64,000 nucleotides of DNA. It comes from Mugil cephalus (Eukaryota; Chordata; Actinopteri; Mugiliformes; Mugilidae). Position numbers and translations under genes: made by a program. The stretch lies in the NCBI RefSeq assembly GCF_022458985.1, contig NC_061782.1, positions 12,603,672-12,667,671 on the forward strand, in the 5' to 3' direction. Numbering within the stretch: position 1 is the first letter of the stretch; the number at the start of each line of letters is the position of its first letter. A model generated the notes under the pieces. It saw only the letters and a program-made list of their open reading frames with translations, did no database searches and had not been told where the DNA came from. Positions 1 through 12,500 of the stretch are shown here, in pieces.

Positions 1-3000
1 ATATGTCGGTATAAAGGCGCAGGACTCGTGACTCTCTAGAGGATGCAGGGGAAACCAGACAAAGGGCCATGCCAGAAGGCCCACAGCCTCACAGAGCCTC
101 AATGGAGCAGTGGCAGATCTCCTGCTGGGGCCAGTTGCCTGCACGTTCTCAAACCAAAGTCTGATCTATGGAGACTGGCAACTCCACCATAATACGTTCA
201 GCCATCCATACTCCAGCCCCCCCAGGGACACATGCTCTCCTTTTAAAGATGAATAGTAGTTATGGAATGTTTAACAAGCATGCGACAGAATCATGTTTTT
301 CCACCTCAACATCAACGCTATGCAGATTTCCCTACGAATACCCTGTGGAAACCTGGGCTTTTTAAATATTTACATGGAAAATCAATCAAAAGGCACTTTG
401 TAGAGGAATTAATAATGATGAGACTGTTTGATGGGTGTAGGTTTGACGTTCAGATGCTGTGTTGAGGAATAAACTGTGTGTATATGCTACATATTCACTT
501 ACTGTAAATTGATCCAAGATGACTTGTGAATATAACACTAGAATGTGAGATACACTCAATCTATTCTAAGTCTGATTTCTTCTTTTCTACCACCAGTTTC
601 TCTTTCGCCTTTCTTCTCTTTACTTTGGCAACAAGCCTTAAAGTAAGACAAACTGAACAACAAAGAAAATGCTTGATCAAACCTTATCAGGATGCTTTTC
701 AAACCCCTTGAAGAACACCTGCTACGCTTCTTCGGAACGGAGCAAAACCAGATATGTGATTTACACTTCCAGTTAAAAGAAGCACTTATGGGCTCTGAGA
801 GACTACAGTAAGAAATGACTCATGCAGAGGGCAGGAGATGGACCCCTGGAGTGAGACCTCCCGAAACACAGATGAGGACAGATGGGCTGCAGATCACTGC
901 GCCGCAACTCAAATAAATTGGAAGGTGGACAGGTGTGAGTAAAACTTACCAGAGTAAAACTTACTGTATATTGTCAGTGCAATGCATGTGTGCGGCACAT
1001 ATTCAAATACCACCATCAACATTCATCATTCACTATGACACTATAATATAAGACTTTCTCTCTCACTTTCAGTATTATAAAAGCCCGTAATAAACTGTTT
1101 ATATAAATGGCTCCCAATGCTGAGAAAAAGAGCTGCTTCACTTCAGGAAAATGGAAACCGCAAACTTGTTAATGCAAGAAAGAACAAAACAATAGGGCAA
1201 GATGTACTGCCAAATTTGCTTATGTAAGCACACTACTAGAGTCCTTTCACCTCCGCAGACAGGAGTAAATCTTGCTGATTGTGGCAGAAATGTTGTAATA
1301 GTTGGATGTGCTCTGACTTCTCCCCTATGACATGTCACAGGTTGGCCCTCATTTACAACTTTCATGTGTGTGCGAGCTCAAGACAAATGACTTCCATTTG
1401 TATTTGTGCTTGCGCAAACCCCGCCGCACACGTTTGTGCAGGCTCACAGCCCTCTGTTGGGGAGAGAGCAGAGAAATGAAAGTACAGTGGAACATGTCGG
1501 GCCTGTGTGAGAGCGGGCAGGTCGATGATGAGCTGTTGTGATCATAGCACTTTGATCTGAAACACTCTGAAGTCACCAATCACCCTGAGCTGAGAGAACC
1601 TTGCAAACCTTGCAAATACTTGAGCTATCGCACTGCGCTCCTTTACTCTTTGCTTGTTCAATCAGTCTCTCTTTCGAACTCACACACACTTGGAGTCAGC
1701 CTTTGTGGCCTGTGAGAGAAGTCAATATGTTCTTTCAGCTGTCAACTGATTTTACCCTCTTTGCGTCTCCTCCCGTCTGTCTGGTCTCCATGGCTTCATC
1801 TGTGACTACTGTTTGAGACCCAAAACCCAGACGGTCTGCAACATATTGAACTAAATTTCTCAGACGGACACAAAATTACAAACAAACTTTGTCTATTGGT
1901 TGTGAAATCACTTAATCCTCAAGAACTTTTTGCATGAGGATACTTAATCAATGAGACAGACATTGTCCACATATCTCGAATAAAAGATGATTTGTACTTC
2001 CTTTAAATACGTGGACGCAGTAAATCACAAGCGTAAAACCCTGTTATTCTCCTTGAACTACCCTTTTCTATTCCACACTCATTTTCATGATAAAGTGTGC
2101 TGTCAGCAGGTGGTTTGCTTTCCCACAGTTGTTTGATGAGAGTATGCGTTTGCAATAACTGACCAAAGAAAGAATAGAAAATACAAAACCAATAAAACAT
2201 ATACACTTTATTCTTGTCGCTCTGTGATTCAGAAGGATACGTAACAAAACATCCTTAATGTGAAGCTTGTTCCCAGACTGGATTTAAACTGCGGGATCAC
2301 ATTGAGTTTGTCTCTATAGTGAATGGCTTGAACAGTGTGCAAAAGTATTCCTGCATATTAATGCATGAGAGTAACCTAGTATTTGAGCAATGCATTGACT
2401 CATAATATTAACGCGTACCCAACATGTACACTGGACTGTTTGTTCTGGAAGATGAAACGTCTGGAAAAACTTCACATCTGCATCTAATTAAACACACCAA
2501 CAGAGCCCCAAGCAGTGAGGACCTACGCACAAACACATGCACGCACCCACACACACAAGGCTTTCGGCTGAATAAAAGAAATTGCTCGAGAATTATTAGT
2601 ATCATTTTTTTTTTTCATTCCCAACCACAGACTGGGGTGTGTTTGTGTGTTCTTAAACTAGTAGGTGTAACACAGCACTTACCACACGCTAGTCCTCTCA
2701 AGTTACACTTTTAACTTTTAATTAATTTGGGCCAATGAAGTCCCCGAGAAGAAAAACCATGACTAAAAACAAACACATGCCCCGAAATGTCTCTTATTTA
2801 TTTTCATAGCCTCAACAACTGTCTCAAGGACCAGGCTTAGTAGAGTAAAATGTATCCCTTGCGATATGAATGTGTAAACAAACCAAATTAGCAATTTGCA
2901 CTACATGCACAAAAATTCATAGCCCATTAGAGCATAGAAAGTCTTTCACGCACATGCAAGAGGTGCATGTACTCAGTCGAGCGCATGTGTGAGTTGGGGG

Positions 3001-3270
3001 CTGGTATTGGCTTTAATGTTCTATTGTGCGTAATTTGGATGGCGTGGATCACATCCGTGATAACCCAAAAGAAACAGGAAACTGGAAGTTCTTATAAAAT
3101 AAAAGCATTCGCGCTGAAAGGGCAATGTTGACAAAGTTCTGTGGTACTGATTGCCAAAATGTACCTTTGTCAATTATCAAGTATTAGTTTCATCTTTGGT
3201 TATAGATTGGTGAATGATCTTAAATGATCCTGCTCCACTGATAATGAAGTCGGTGTAGTTAGAGCTTTTA
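1..3270. other. Intergenic DNA upstream of cxcl12, no gene recognised
   Basis: No coding region, RNA gene or recognisable transposon was found. Open frames here are short (under 100 codons), have no familiar protein motif and are not joined by convincing splice sites. Composition is ordinary AT-rich fish DNA. The last few hundred bases probably include part of the cxcl12 promoter, but I see no TATA box at a useful distance from the start codon: the AT-rich stretch near 3092-3106 lies over 300 bases upstream. Confidence 0.6.
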
Positions 3271-3417
3271 TTATGCAATCAGTGGCCGGAAGTGTATTCA
3301 TTTTCTTTGTGTAGCTTGACAGTAGTGCGTAATTTAACACTCCACCGAAGTCCCGTCTGTCACATCTCCTCTGGACTTTACTCTGAGCGGGATCAAACCT
3401 CTACGATATTACGCACA
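3271..3417 (+). promoter_or_regulatory. cxcl12: cxcl12 core promoter and 5' UTR (approximate)
   Basis: This stretch directly precedes the cxcl12 start codon with no splice acceptor between, so at least its 3' part should be 5' UTR. A consensus ETS-type site (CCGGAAGTG) lies at 3286-3294, and no canonical TATA box is seen nearby. The exact transcription start cannot be set from sequence alone. An in-frame ATG exists further upstream at 3292, but the longer N-terminus it would add is not hydrophobic, whereas translation from 3418 gives an immediate signal peptide. Confidence 0.45.
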
Positions 3418-6400
3418 ATGGATGTCAAGTTTCTGGCGGTCGTGGCTGCACTCATCGTGGTGATGTATGCGCCTCCATCACAAGGTAGAGATGTGATTAT
3501 TATTATTATTATTATTTTCTGTTTGTTTTGTTGTATTATGTTCGTGAAGGTTTTTGATTAGACAAATTTGCAGCTGTCGGTGTAAAATAATGGGAACTTT
3601 GCAAAGTACGCCTTGTTCTAACGGTAATTGACACGATATGTGGGGTTAATAAAATAAGTTTAAAAAAATGCATCAGAAATCTAACAGATGAAGCTTTCCA
3701 TTTCACACTTGTTGCCATTTAGAGCGTCAATAAAAATGCCGTGATACAGTAGTGAAGACTGATTTGTTCACCACGTGAAAATCGCAGTTTCCACGAGAAA
3801 CAATGCTCCAAAGTCAGAACTTATTTTTGACGTCTTAAATCAGATGACAGATGATGATTCAAATAATTACAAACAATCAAGTCGCAAGTGTTGCATAGTT
3901 TAAATGCAAACGCAAACCCTTTATATTTTGATTAATGTTTGCATTGATTTACGCAAATTTTATATTACTGAAGTTTTATATAAGCTTGCCGCGTTTCCTG
4001 CCGTGCGTAAAACACCACCAGGCTGCACATGTGGCTCATGGTGTCGCAATAAATCCGTGCTGGATCACTGATCAACGCGTGTATTTGTCGTGACTTTTGT
4101 TTTCATTTAATTACGTGCAAATGAGGCATCTGTAAGCTAGTCTACATGGCGACATCAGTCACCCTACTTGAAGGTGTCGCGCTCTTTATCATGGTAATGC
4201 CGTTGGATCAGGTGTAAAAAAAAAATTAGCATAGAGTTTATCTACAGCGGTAGTTCTCACCATATGTCTCTCCTTAAAACTCGCTTTTGTTTATTTAAAC
4301 TGGTATTAAATGATTTTAAGAATTTTTGACAGTGTCTGCTTAGATAAACGTGTTTTGTCACGAAAGTTTAAAAAAAAAAGATTATTTTTTTTTTTCACAT
4401 TCAACGTGAACATCTCTGTGTACAAAACTGAAAGCGGAGGTCGTAATGGAAAGCATGCACATTCATCATGAACTGGTTTAAGGACCACACAGTACATGGT
4501 TGTATGTGGCTGAAAGAGTGTAGTGTTTGTGAGTCTTAAACATACATACACACATACATAAATGTTCCATATCTCTGAATGGGTTCTGTGACGCTGATGA
4601 GCCTTGACTCCAGGCTTCATGATGCTGCAAGAGACACACAAGTTTGGATCTCCAGAGAAAAAAAATCTCCAGAGCGAGAGGACATGCCAGATTTCAATGC
4701 ATACATTTTTTGCCGTTGGCTTGCAAAGGTCCCGCTGCACTTAAAGGTGCTGATCCAAAGAGGATAGAGTGCATAGAGGAATTAGTTTGTTTCATGATTT
4801 GTCATCTCATTTGGTGGATGAATTAGTAATTCATTTTATTTATATCCCTCAATACTACATGTAAATAACCTACCTATAATAGGTAACGATTTGCTCAACA
4901 CATTGCACTTCCACAATCATATTCCCTACTCCACAGTCAGATTTATGCTTATTTCATATTTTTACTCACATTGAAATCCCATTCATCTCTAATTTAGATT
5001 TAGATTCTATATTTGTATAGAATCTGTACTGTACAACGTGTCTTCCACAATGACAGTAAATAGAAAATAATCTTTCTAGAGGTCATCATCCATCTAACCT
5101 GAGTCGTTGCTTTCTGTAAACGTGCACCGCTGTGAATATTGTTTTTGTTTAACTGATACTTATCTCCACCTCCTCAGCAAAACCCTTCAGTCTGGTGGAG
5201 AGGTGCTACTGCCGTTCAACCGTCAACACCCTCCCACGGGGATTCATCCGAGAGCTCAAGTTCATCCACACACCTAACTGCCCCTTCCAAGTGATGTGAG
5301 TATTGTGGGATTTTTTTACGTTGCTTTCAGTGGCAGCATGATTTCCATCATGGCCCTAAAAATTCAGACATGTTTTTTTCCTCCCTTGTTGGACATTTCT
5401 CACCATCAATCTCAGAGAGGCGACAGGCCAGAGAAAAGAGTTGTGCATGCATGTATACGCACACGCCCCTCTGTCACTCGCTCGCACATTCACAGAAAGC
5501 AAGACGTTTTTACAACTGTCTCGCTGACGCGTCCTCCAGGAAGTAGTCCATTTGAGCATAAGTGAACATAAAAAGGAGGTGGAGAGAAGGAAGGCCACAT
5601 CTGAGGGTTTTGTAATTGGGTTTCTTCGATTTTGTTTTTCATGCATGTGGGGGTTCTTGCTCAAAATTGCGCTCACAAGCCTTAGTTCTGATCACGTTCA
5701 TTGTTACAGCTTGTAACAACACAAGGATAATGTGGTGGGTCACAACAGGCAGTGGAAAAATAAAATTGGCAGGTCTCACAAATAAACATGCGGAAAGACA
5801 AAGAAAAGATTTTTAGTTACTCAGAAACAGCACATGTGCGGCAAACGAGGTATGATCGCCCACATAGAGACATATGATCCAGTTATGACCCATTCTTGAA
5901 ATAACCACAGGGCTGTGCTGGATTTAGAAAGTAGCCCGTAGCTACATGTTGAGGGGTTGACCTCCCCAGTGCACTCATATGTTCTCTGCACATAAATTTG
6001 GCGAGTAAATAAAAGAGTGAAACATTAAAGATGGTCTCCCATGAATACACATGAATATTTAGAGCAGCGTCACAATTTGAGGTAAAAGTTTGATTGGCAA
6101 CACTGTGAAAAGGTTCCCTGTGTGTGTCAAACTGACAACACAGTGTTAATTTGGTCTTTTGATGACAAAGTGCTAAGATGTATAGTGTCGCTGGTTTTGC
6201 ATAATTCACACTTTCATTGACGTATAGTGATGTTCTTTTCCTTGTTCTGACCAGTGCCAAGCTGAAGAGCAATAAAGAGGTGTGTGTGAACCCTGAGCTC
6301 AAGTGGCTGCAGCAGTACATGAAGAATGCCATCAACAAGTAAGTGTCTAAGATGGATTTAGGTGGGAGTTATATTTTTGCTGCAATACACAATCCTTTTC

Positions 6401-8021
6401 GTCTGTTGTCACCCTTTAACAGGTAACTTGTTCAGAGGCTGGAAAATCACTTCCACTTCATAGAAATTTAAAGTAAAGAATGCATGAATATAAAAGCCTG
6501 AATGCGCATTTGGCCATTTACCAATAGACCATTGTGAGTGTGACAGCTCTCAATTGCTCAATTTATATTGGAGCCCGAACTTGGAACATGTTGGTACATG
6601 ACCAAATGGGTGCAGAGACTAATTCAATGTTCACACACAAACTATTGACTTGATGTGGGTTTGTGCAAAGGCTTTGAAACCGCATGTAATCTGCTCTCGC
6701 TAAAAGGCTGTTATGGGTTCACTGCTGGTCATAACTGAATAACTTGATAGAACAACCCTTATTTTTTTTTTTTTTTTTTTGGCACTTAATGTGACATCAG
6801 TTCAACAGCTTGGTATTCTGTTTACGTGTTAAAGTAAGTCTGAGACTGAAAGCCCTGTAAGCCACTGCCAACATCAACTGTCTCCTTCCTGCCCCGAGGA
6901 AGGAGACAGTACTGAAAAAACTTAAAGTTTATAGACGGGATCAAGTTGCCATCTCTGTGCAGTAACACCTTCTTAAAGAACTAAAACAACCTGTCTAATA
7001 GAGACAGATAAAAGATTTTGATTGAATGCAGGAAAAAAATAAAATAAAATAAATGGATTTCATGTCTTCGGGATCACTAAATGCATTCATGCAATCAATC
7101 TCGCTTCTGGCTTGTACACTCAATACCCGCTGAGTGATCCCCGTCAGTCCTGCAGTCAGACTGTCTGTCTCAAGGATGAGTGTGGAGCCCCTGACTTCTC
7201 AAGGTGTGACCAGTCTTCTGCATAACAAAAAAAAAGCCCATGTAGAGAGTAGATGGTGCTCATTTACAATGGATCAGACCTAATGTGTTTGCAATTACAC
7301 ATAGAGGCAAAGGGGAGGAGGGATAAACTTCTTTACAAAGTGTAGAAATGCACACGGCTGTAACTCATGCATTATGCTACTCTTTAGGCTGGTAAACAAA
7401 GCCATGATTACCTTGTTTTATCAGTCTCAAATGTGGTAGAGTATTTTCCCAACGTCAATAATGAAAAAGCCCACCCACACTCAGGAATTTATACCATTAA
7501 GATATAGTTTATGCTGTGGTATGGGTGCATGTCTCTGTGACTGCTGCAGATTAAAACTCTGCACAATTACGTCTTTAGACAGTTTATTCTTTTTTTTTGT
7601 TGTTTAAATATAACAATGTAATTGCTTAATTGCCAACAGGCCAGCTAAAAATAAAAGAGTGAATGTATGAATTACAATGTTTAGCTCTTGTTTACAAGGC
7701 CAACGGTTTGGTCGTATAAACCCGTAAAATCTGTTTCTGTTTCATAACCTGGAACCGAAAGTTTTCAGCATTTTGCAACTTGAACACATTGTTTTTTTTC
7801 AATGTGGTGTTAATTATTGACAAGTTAACATACAATTTATTGTCCAGATGGATTATACAAATCAAGATATTGTCACTTGCCAAAGCTGCTTTTTAATCAG
7901 TTGTTTTCATTTCCATCCAAAAATTGACAGAAACGTTGTTAATCAGCACAAAATACAACTGTTCTCATGCCAAATTTGGTTTTTCCTTTCCAGGATGAAG
8001 AAATCCAAACAGGCCAACTAA
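3418..8021 (+). CDS. cxcl12: C-X-C motif chemokine 12 (stromal cell-derived factor 1), a-type paralogue likely
   Basis: Secreted chemokine, ligand of Cxcr4 and Ackr3, guiding migrating germ cells, lateral line, endothelium and axons in fish. Coding exons: 3418-3484, 5178-5295, 6255-6338 and 7994-8021; all junctions keep frame and use GT..AG. The product has 98 residues. Residues 1-23 form a hydrophobic signal peptide; the mature chain starts KPFSLVERCYC. The four cysteines are C32, C34, C57 and C72, with the CXC motif as RCYC. The HTPNCPFQVIAKLK core and the C-terminal helix (KWLQQYMKNAINK) are diagnostic, and the tail is basic (KMKKSKQAN). The chain resembles zebrafish Cxcl12a as remembered, but the a/b assignment is inference. 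Three introns of about 1.7, 1.0 and 1.7 kb match the family structure. The stretch before the start has an ETS-type site. Retention of intron 3 would give a shorter form. Confidence 0.96.
3496..3518 (+). repeat. (ATT)n microsatellite in cxcl12 intron 1
   Basis: About seven ATT units begin a dozen bases after the exon 1 donor site. It is a simple tandem repeat with no coding role. Confidence 0.85.
6763..6780 (+). repeat. Poly-T tract in cxcl12 intron 3
   Basis: An uninterrupted run of about 18 T. It could be the tail of an old minus-strand retroposon or simple slippage; nothing recognisable flanks it. Confidence 0.8.
6877..6910 (+). other. Perfect 14-bp inverted repeat (hairpin) in cxcl12 intron 3
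   Basis: ACTGTCTCCTTCCT at 6877-6890 and its exact reverse complement at 6897-6910 are separated by the six-base loop GCCCCG. The stem is too short for a typical microRNA precursor and pairing does not extend outward. Its function is unknown. Confidence 0.8.
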
Positions 8022-9500
8022 AAAAAAGACAGTAGGCGCCCTCCTGAAGCCGCCACTGAGCGTTCGGACCATCGTCACAGATATGTTACGTCACAGATCT
8101 TCTGGTGTGTTGAACAGCACTTATCCCCGCTGCCATGTGGCGGCCTTTTGCATGGAACGACCCAACGACTCTTCACCACGAACACCGACCCACCTGTCCT
8201 GCCGCCCGCCTTCACCGCCACCACTCTCACCACTTATAGCAAACATTGTTAGTGCAAAGTGCAATTATATCAGCGAGGGTATGTTTTTCTAACCACAATG
8301 TATATACTTTTTTGTTAATGGACTTTAAAAGGAAAGAGCTATTTTTGGAGGTTTCGTCGTCCCTCTGGCCTCTATGTAATTTAGGAAAAAGACGTAAACC
8401 CCGGGGTCAAAGTGTTTAAAGGGGAAAGGTGTAGTTCACGACAAAGATAAGTCAATGTCCCACTTGTAAGTGCAGGGTTCTTGCTCTTCTGAGCCAATAT
8501 CGTATCCTAAACACGGGATCTTCTTATCTTGATCCTCACTGATTGGACAAAATAAGGAACAATGTGTAGTCTCTCTTCTAAAAAGTCAGGTTAATTAACA
8601 CCAAGGAATTTCAGAGTGTGCTAGCTACCCACAAGACTCAATACAAGATGTTCTTGATCCTAATAAAAATACCAATTACAATGTTTTTGTGATGGAAATT
8701 AGGATTCCAAAAGAGCTTGGGCATTTCCTGAGTCGTTCTGCGGCTGTGATTGTGCGACCATGTGCTGCTTGTGTCTGCTTGTTCATTCTCTTGGGAAAAG
8801 CTGAACATCTGGTTCACAAACTGTTTTAATTGAGCAACCAATAAGCAGCTGAAATTTACTGGAATCACAAGAGTTATGTCAGTTAACGAGATATGGGAAG
8901 AGCAAATCAGGACGCTCAGCAATCACAGTCAGCTGCCTAACTATAACAATGTGAACCTTTTTTATTGGGATTCTGCTTGAGATACTTTCTCAATACAAAA
9001 TTAAAAGAAGGGCGCACAACAATCTGAAACCGCATCAGTAGAAACAATGCAATACTGTTGCATCACAGAATGTATCACCATTACTCGCAATTAAAAGCTG
9101 TACATAGCTGCGACTACCTACAACTGTCAAGCAGATAGCACTTTATATCTGACGTATTCATGTTTTAACAACCAAATTTAATATTACTCACTAACTCTGA
9201 TCATTAAAGTCATTATTTTTCTGTCTTAATTTTTTTATTTTTTTTTATGTTTCCTTTCCTTTTGATCACTGAATGTGTAATTGCATTTAACTGTTAACGT
9301 TTGGGAGATCTTTTCATCTATTCATTTGGATCTCTCCTGTCATACATGTTATGTAAAATTAATACTATACAAATGTTTTATTTTTGTACTCTTCAACACA
9401 TTTATGTATCGAATCCAAACATTTAAATGAAGGAACTGTACTCTCACAACTGAGCCATCCAGTGTTTCATTGTAAAACTTGTATAAAGCTGGTCTACTAA
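8022..9500 (+). other. cxcl12: cxcl12 3' UTR (3' end approximate)
   Basis: This follows the cxcl12 stop codon directly. It contains an AGCACTTA octamer at 8116-8123 and an AGCACTT heptamer at 9137-9143, which look like sites for the fish miR-430 family. Possible polyadenylation signals are AATAAA at 8662-8667 and weaker ATTAAA/TATAAA variants near 9203 and 9483, so the end is uncertain. The rest is AT-rich with several ATTTA pentamers. Confidence 0.55.
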
Positions 9501-9529
9501 AAAAAAAAAACTTTTAAATCTTGGGGTTA

Positions 9530-12500
9530 CTGTTTTTAATCGATGATTTATGCTTTCCTGCACATGCTATGGAGCCTTTCAGGCATAAATAATCACAATT
9601 TTACCCTCACATGCTGCACACTGCTCATTTAAGTGACCTTTACATCTTTATATTGAGTGTAGAGCAAGCTTTGCCAGGGCTCGACACACACAGCTGCCAT
9701 GATGTTACTGTAGCGGTGGGTCAGCGGGTCGGTTTACGGGCTTTGATGTGAGAACATGTGTTTAGCTTTACTCACAAGGGCGAATGAAATGCAAGGACAG
9801 CGATCCTGCCTGCTATTTAACTATTAACTCAACAAGCGACCATTAGGAAATCATTAGAGTTAAAAAGGATGAACTTTTAACTCCCCTCTCAGGGCGGAGT
9901 GCAGTAGTACAGTATATGTGATGGGAGTGGTGTGCTGATTGAAACATCAAGGGGAGATAAGGAGATGTGAGTGGGAGTCCACAACCGAGTCCACAATCTG
10001 ATTAGCTTTGAAATCAGAGATTAAAAAAAAAAACCCAATGTCGGTAGCACTCATGTGGAATGAAAACGAATCAGATGTAATTGACTGTGTTAAAGTGAAT
10101 TCCCTGCAGGTAGAAACAAGTATTTTTGTCCAAGGTAATGTGAACAGTAGGAAGCAAAATCACAGGGGCAGATTCTCATATCTCACTGCGTGGGCCATTT
10201 CCTCTCCAAAGTGGTCCATTTACAAAAGAAATGCTGACTGAGACTCTTTCATTGAAATGTTCGATGACAAATCGCTCACATCATTCATTTGTCTTCTATC
10301 GTCTATCAGCAGTATGCTACTAACTGCTTATCTTTTGTGGCCATATCATCACAGACGGATCTACGTAGGTTGCCTAAGAACATATACAAACACGAAATGT
10401 CCTCTAATGAAAAGCAGTTGTTTGTAATAGTTCATAATTCATTGTGTTCCTGGGACCGCTGCCAACACCCACCAGTTAAACTATGCAGGTGCTGTGCGCT
10501 GGTGCCGTGAAGGCTGGGGCGTTGTAAAACAGGAACGTAAAAGGGCTTAACTTTGCATTTTATGTGCGTATTACATTTACTTGAAATGGAAAAAACGTGG
10601 CGAAATCTCAAAGAATATCTCACATAGCTTGTAAAGCTCTGTCATTCATTCAACTCAAGGACCTAGAAGGCAGAAGGAGATGTGTTAAGGGACAGATGTG
10701 TTTGCACGTCAAGTTTACTGAGGTGGAACAGAACAACTGATTAACTGACAGATTTACATTGCGGATCTTATTCTGTGCCATGTTGGTGCTTGGGGCCGGT
10801 TGAGCCCAGCGCCTAAATAAACACACAGCAAATCCAGCCAAAGTGTCTCACATATTCATCTCCCCTGAGAGAGAAGCGCAAATATATAATCAGCTTTGAC
10901 TCACTCCAGATTTTGCTAAAATTTTCGGGAACTCGGGTTAAGACTGAAATTGAAGTGATTTAGAAAACTTTATTTGTCTCCAGGGAGCAATTTAAGGCTC
11001 AATTGTGCAGCATGACGTGCAAAAAAAAGTGTTGCAATGCTGTGTTTTAAAAAATTGCGAAATATTCTAAAAATATTTAATACTCAGCACCTTGGTGTGT
11101 TTGAGCTCTGGTTTGCTTGAGGGCCGAGGAATGTACAAGACAGGAAAAGACGTATGAAATTCATATTCAGCATTGCCTCCAGAACTCTGTCGGGGTTTGG
11201 AGTTCAACCGCAATGTCAAGCGAACAATTGACACCTGGACAGACGGATGAAGATTTGTCATGTGAATTGCAGGGAATGACACAGAAATAAGAGAGACCAT
11301 GTGAATGCGTGCGCCCATTTAACTCAACGTACATTTTCCCTCGATCTTTAGCCATAAGAGCTCCCAGATGTGGTGCCAATGAAATGCCACTTAGCGGTTG
11401 TTCATCATGAAAATATGAAATATCACTGTGTGTGTGTGTGTGCAAGGGCAACAAGGGTCATAGAAAAGCCACTTCAAGAACTCACCCCTAATTTGATTGC
11501 TCTGTGCGGTCCGACCAGGTTTTAATAAAAACTACAAGGTGGTAAAGTTAACCAAGGTCAGTTTTAATCTTCATGTGCGTCTACATGTGTGATGTGTAAC
11601 TTCTTAAGTTTACTCCAAGACATAAACTTTACTTTGGCTGTGTACGCTGAGTCAAGCTGTCATTCAAGCACAGCTATTTAAACCACCCAAAATGTCAAGG
11701 GATGATGGAAAATTGTTGTGTGGAGTCTTTTAGGTGGTCAGAGCCCAGACACCACTTAGTCACTGCGGTTTTGATGAAGGACAAGTAAAGTGACAGTGAT
11801 AATCGCTTGGAGGGAAGCGAGGAGTCAGGTCATTGTGAATTGTTTAAACTGGCACAATGGACATGTGAATGTGCAGAGATCTGGGGTTTCTCTGCCCTTT
11901 GCTATGCACTGGTTTGCTTACATCTGTTAACTCCCCATGGAAAAGCTGGTCTGGTTTGAAAGACTTTTGAATGACACTAATTTGAGTCTTAAATTCAAGC
12001 ACGACAAAGAAATTATAAAATTGTGTTGGGCTGCCAAACTGTTTGACGTTATATTTCTGTTTTTGTTTTCCATTATGAAACAAGGAGCAGTTTGAGTCAC
12101 TTTTGGTCCACCAAGGGAAACCTTTTCACCCTTTTTCCAATTAGCTCGGAGCACAGGGTCAGCTACTGCAGGGCAGACACCTGGGTGTCATATGGGACTG
12201 ATCTTCAGTTTTTCCTCTTCAAATACTGTCTGTTTAAATATTTTGGCACCCTGCTTTATACTCTGAACCCATGCATAATATACAGAGGCGAATATCTCAT
12301 AAAAAGTACAGGTTAACTATTAGAAACCTACAGTGCTGTGAGAAAAGCTAAAATAACAGGTTTGTGTCTAATATTTATGCAATCTGCAGTGCATTTACTC
12401 CATATAAATATGCTGGGCCTGTAACCACTGAAATCCTGAAATCCTCCTTTGTTTTATTTACCACCAGTCAACAAACTTCTCTAACACCATGGAAAAGAAA

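Noticed and set aside
3292..3417. Longer cxcl12 N-terminus from an upstream in-frame ATG
   Set aside because: The added 42 residues are not hydrophobic and would bury the signal peptide inside the chain.
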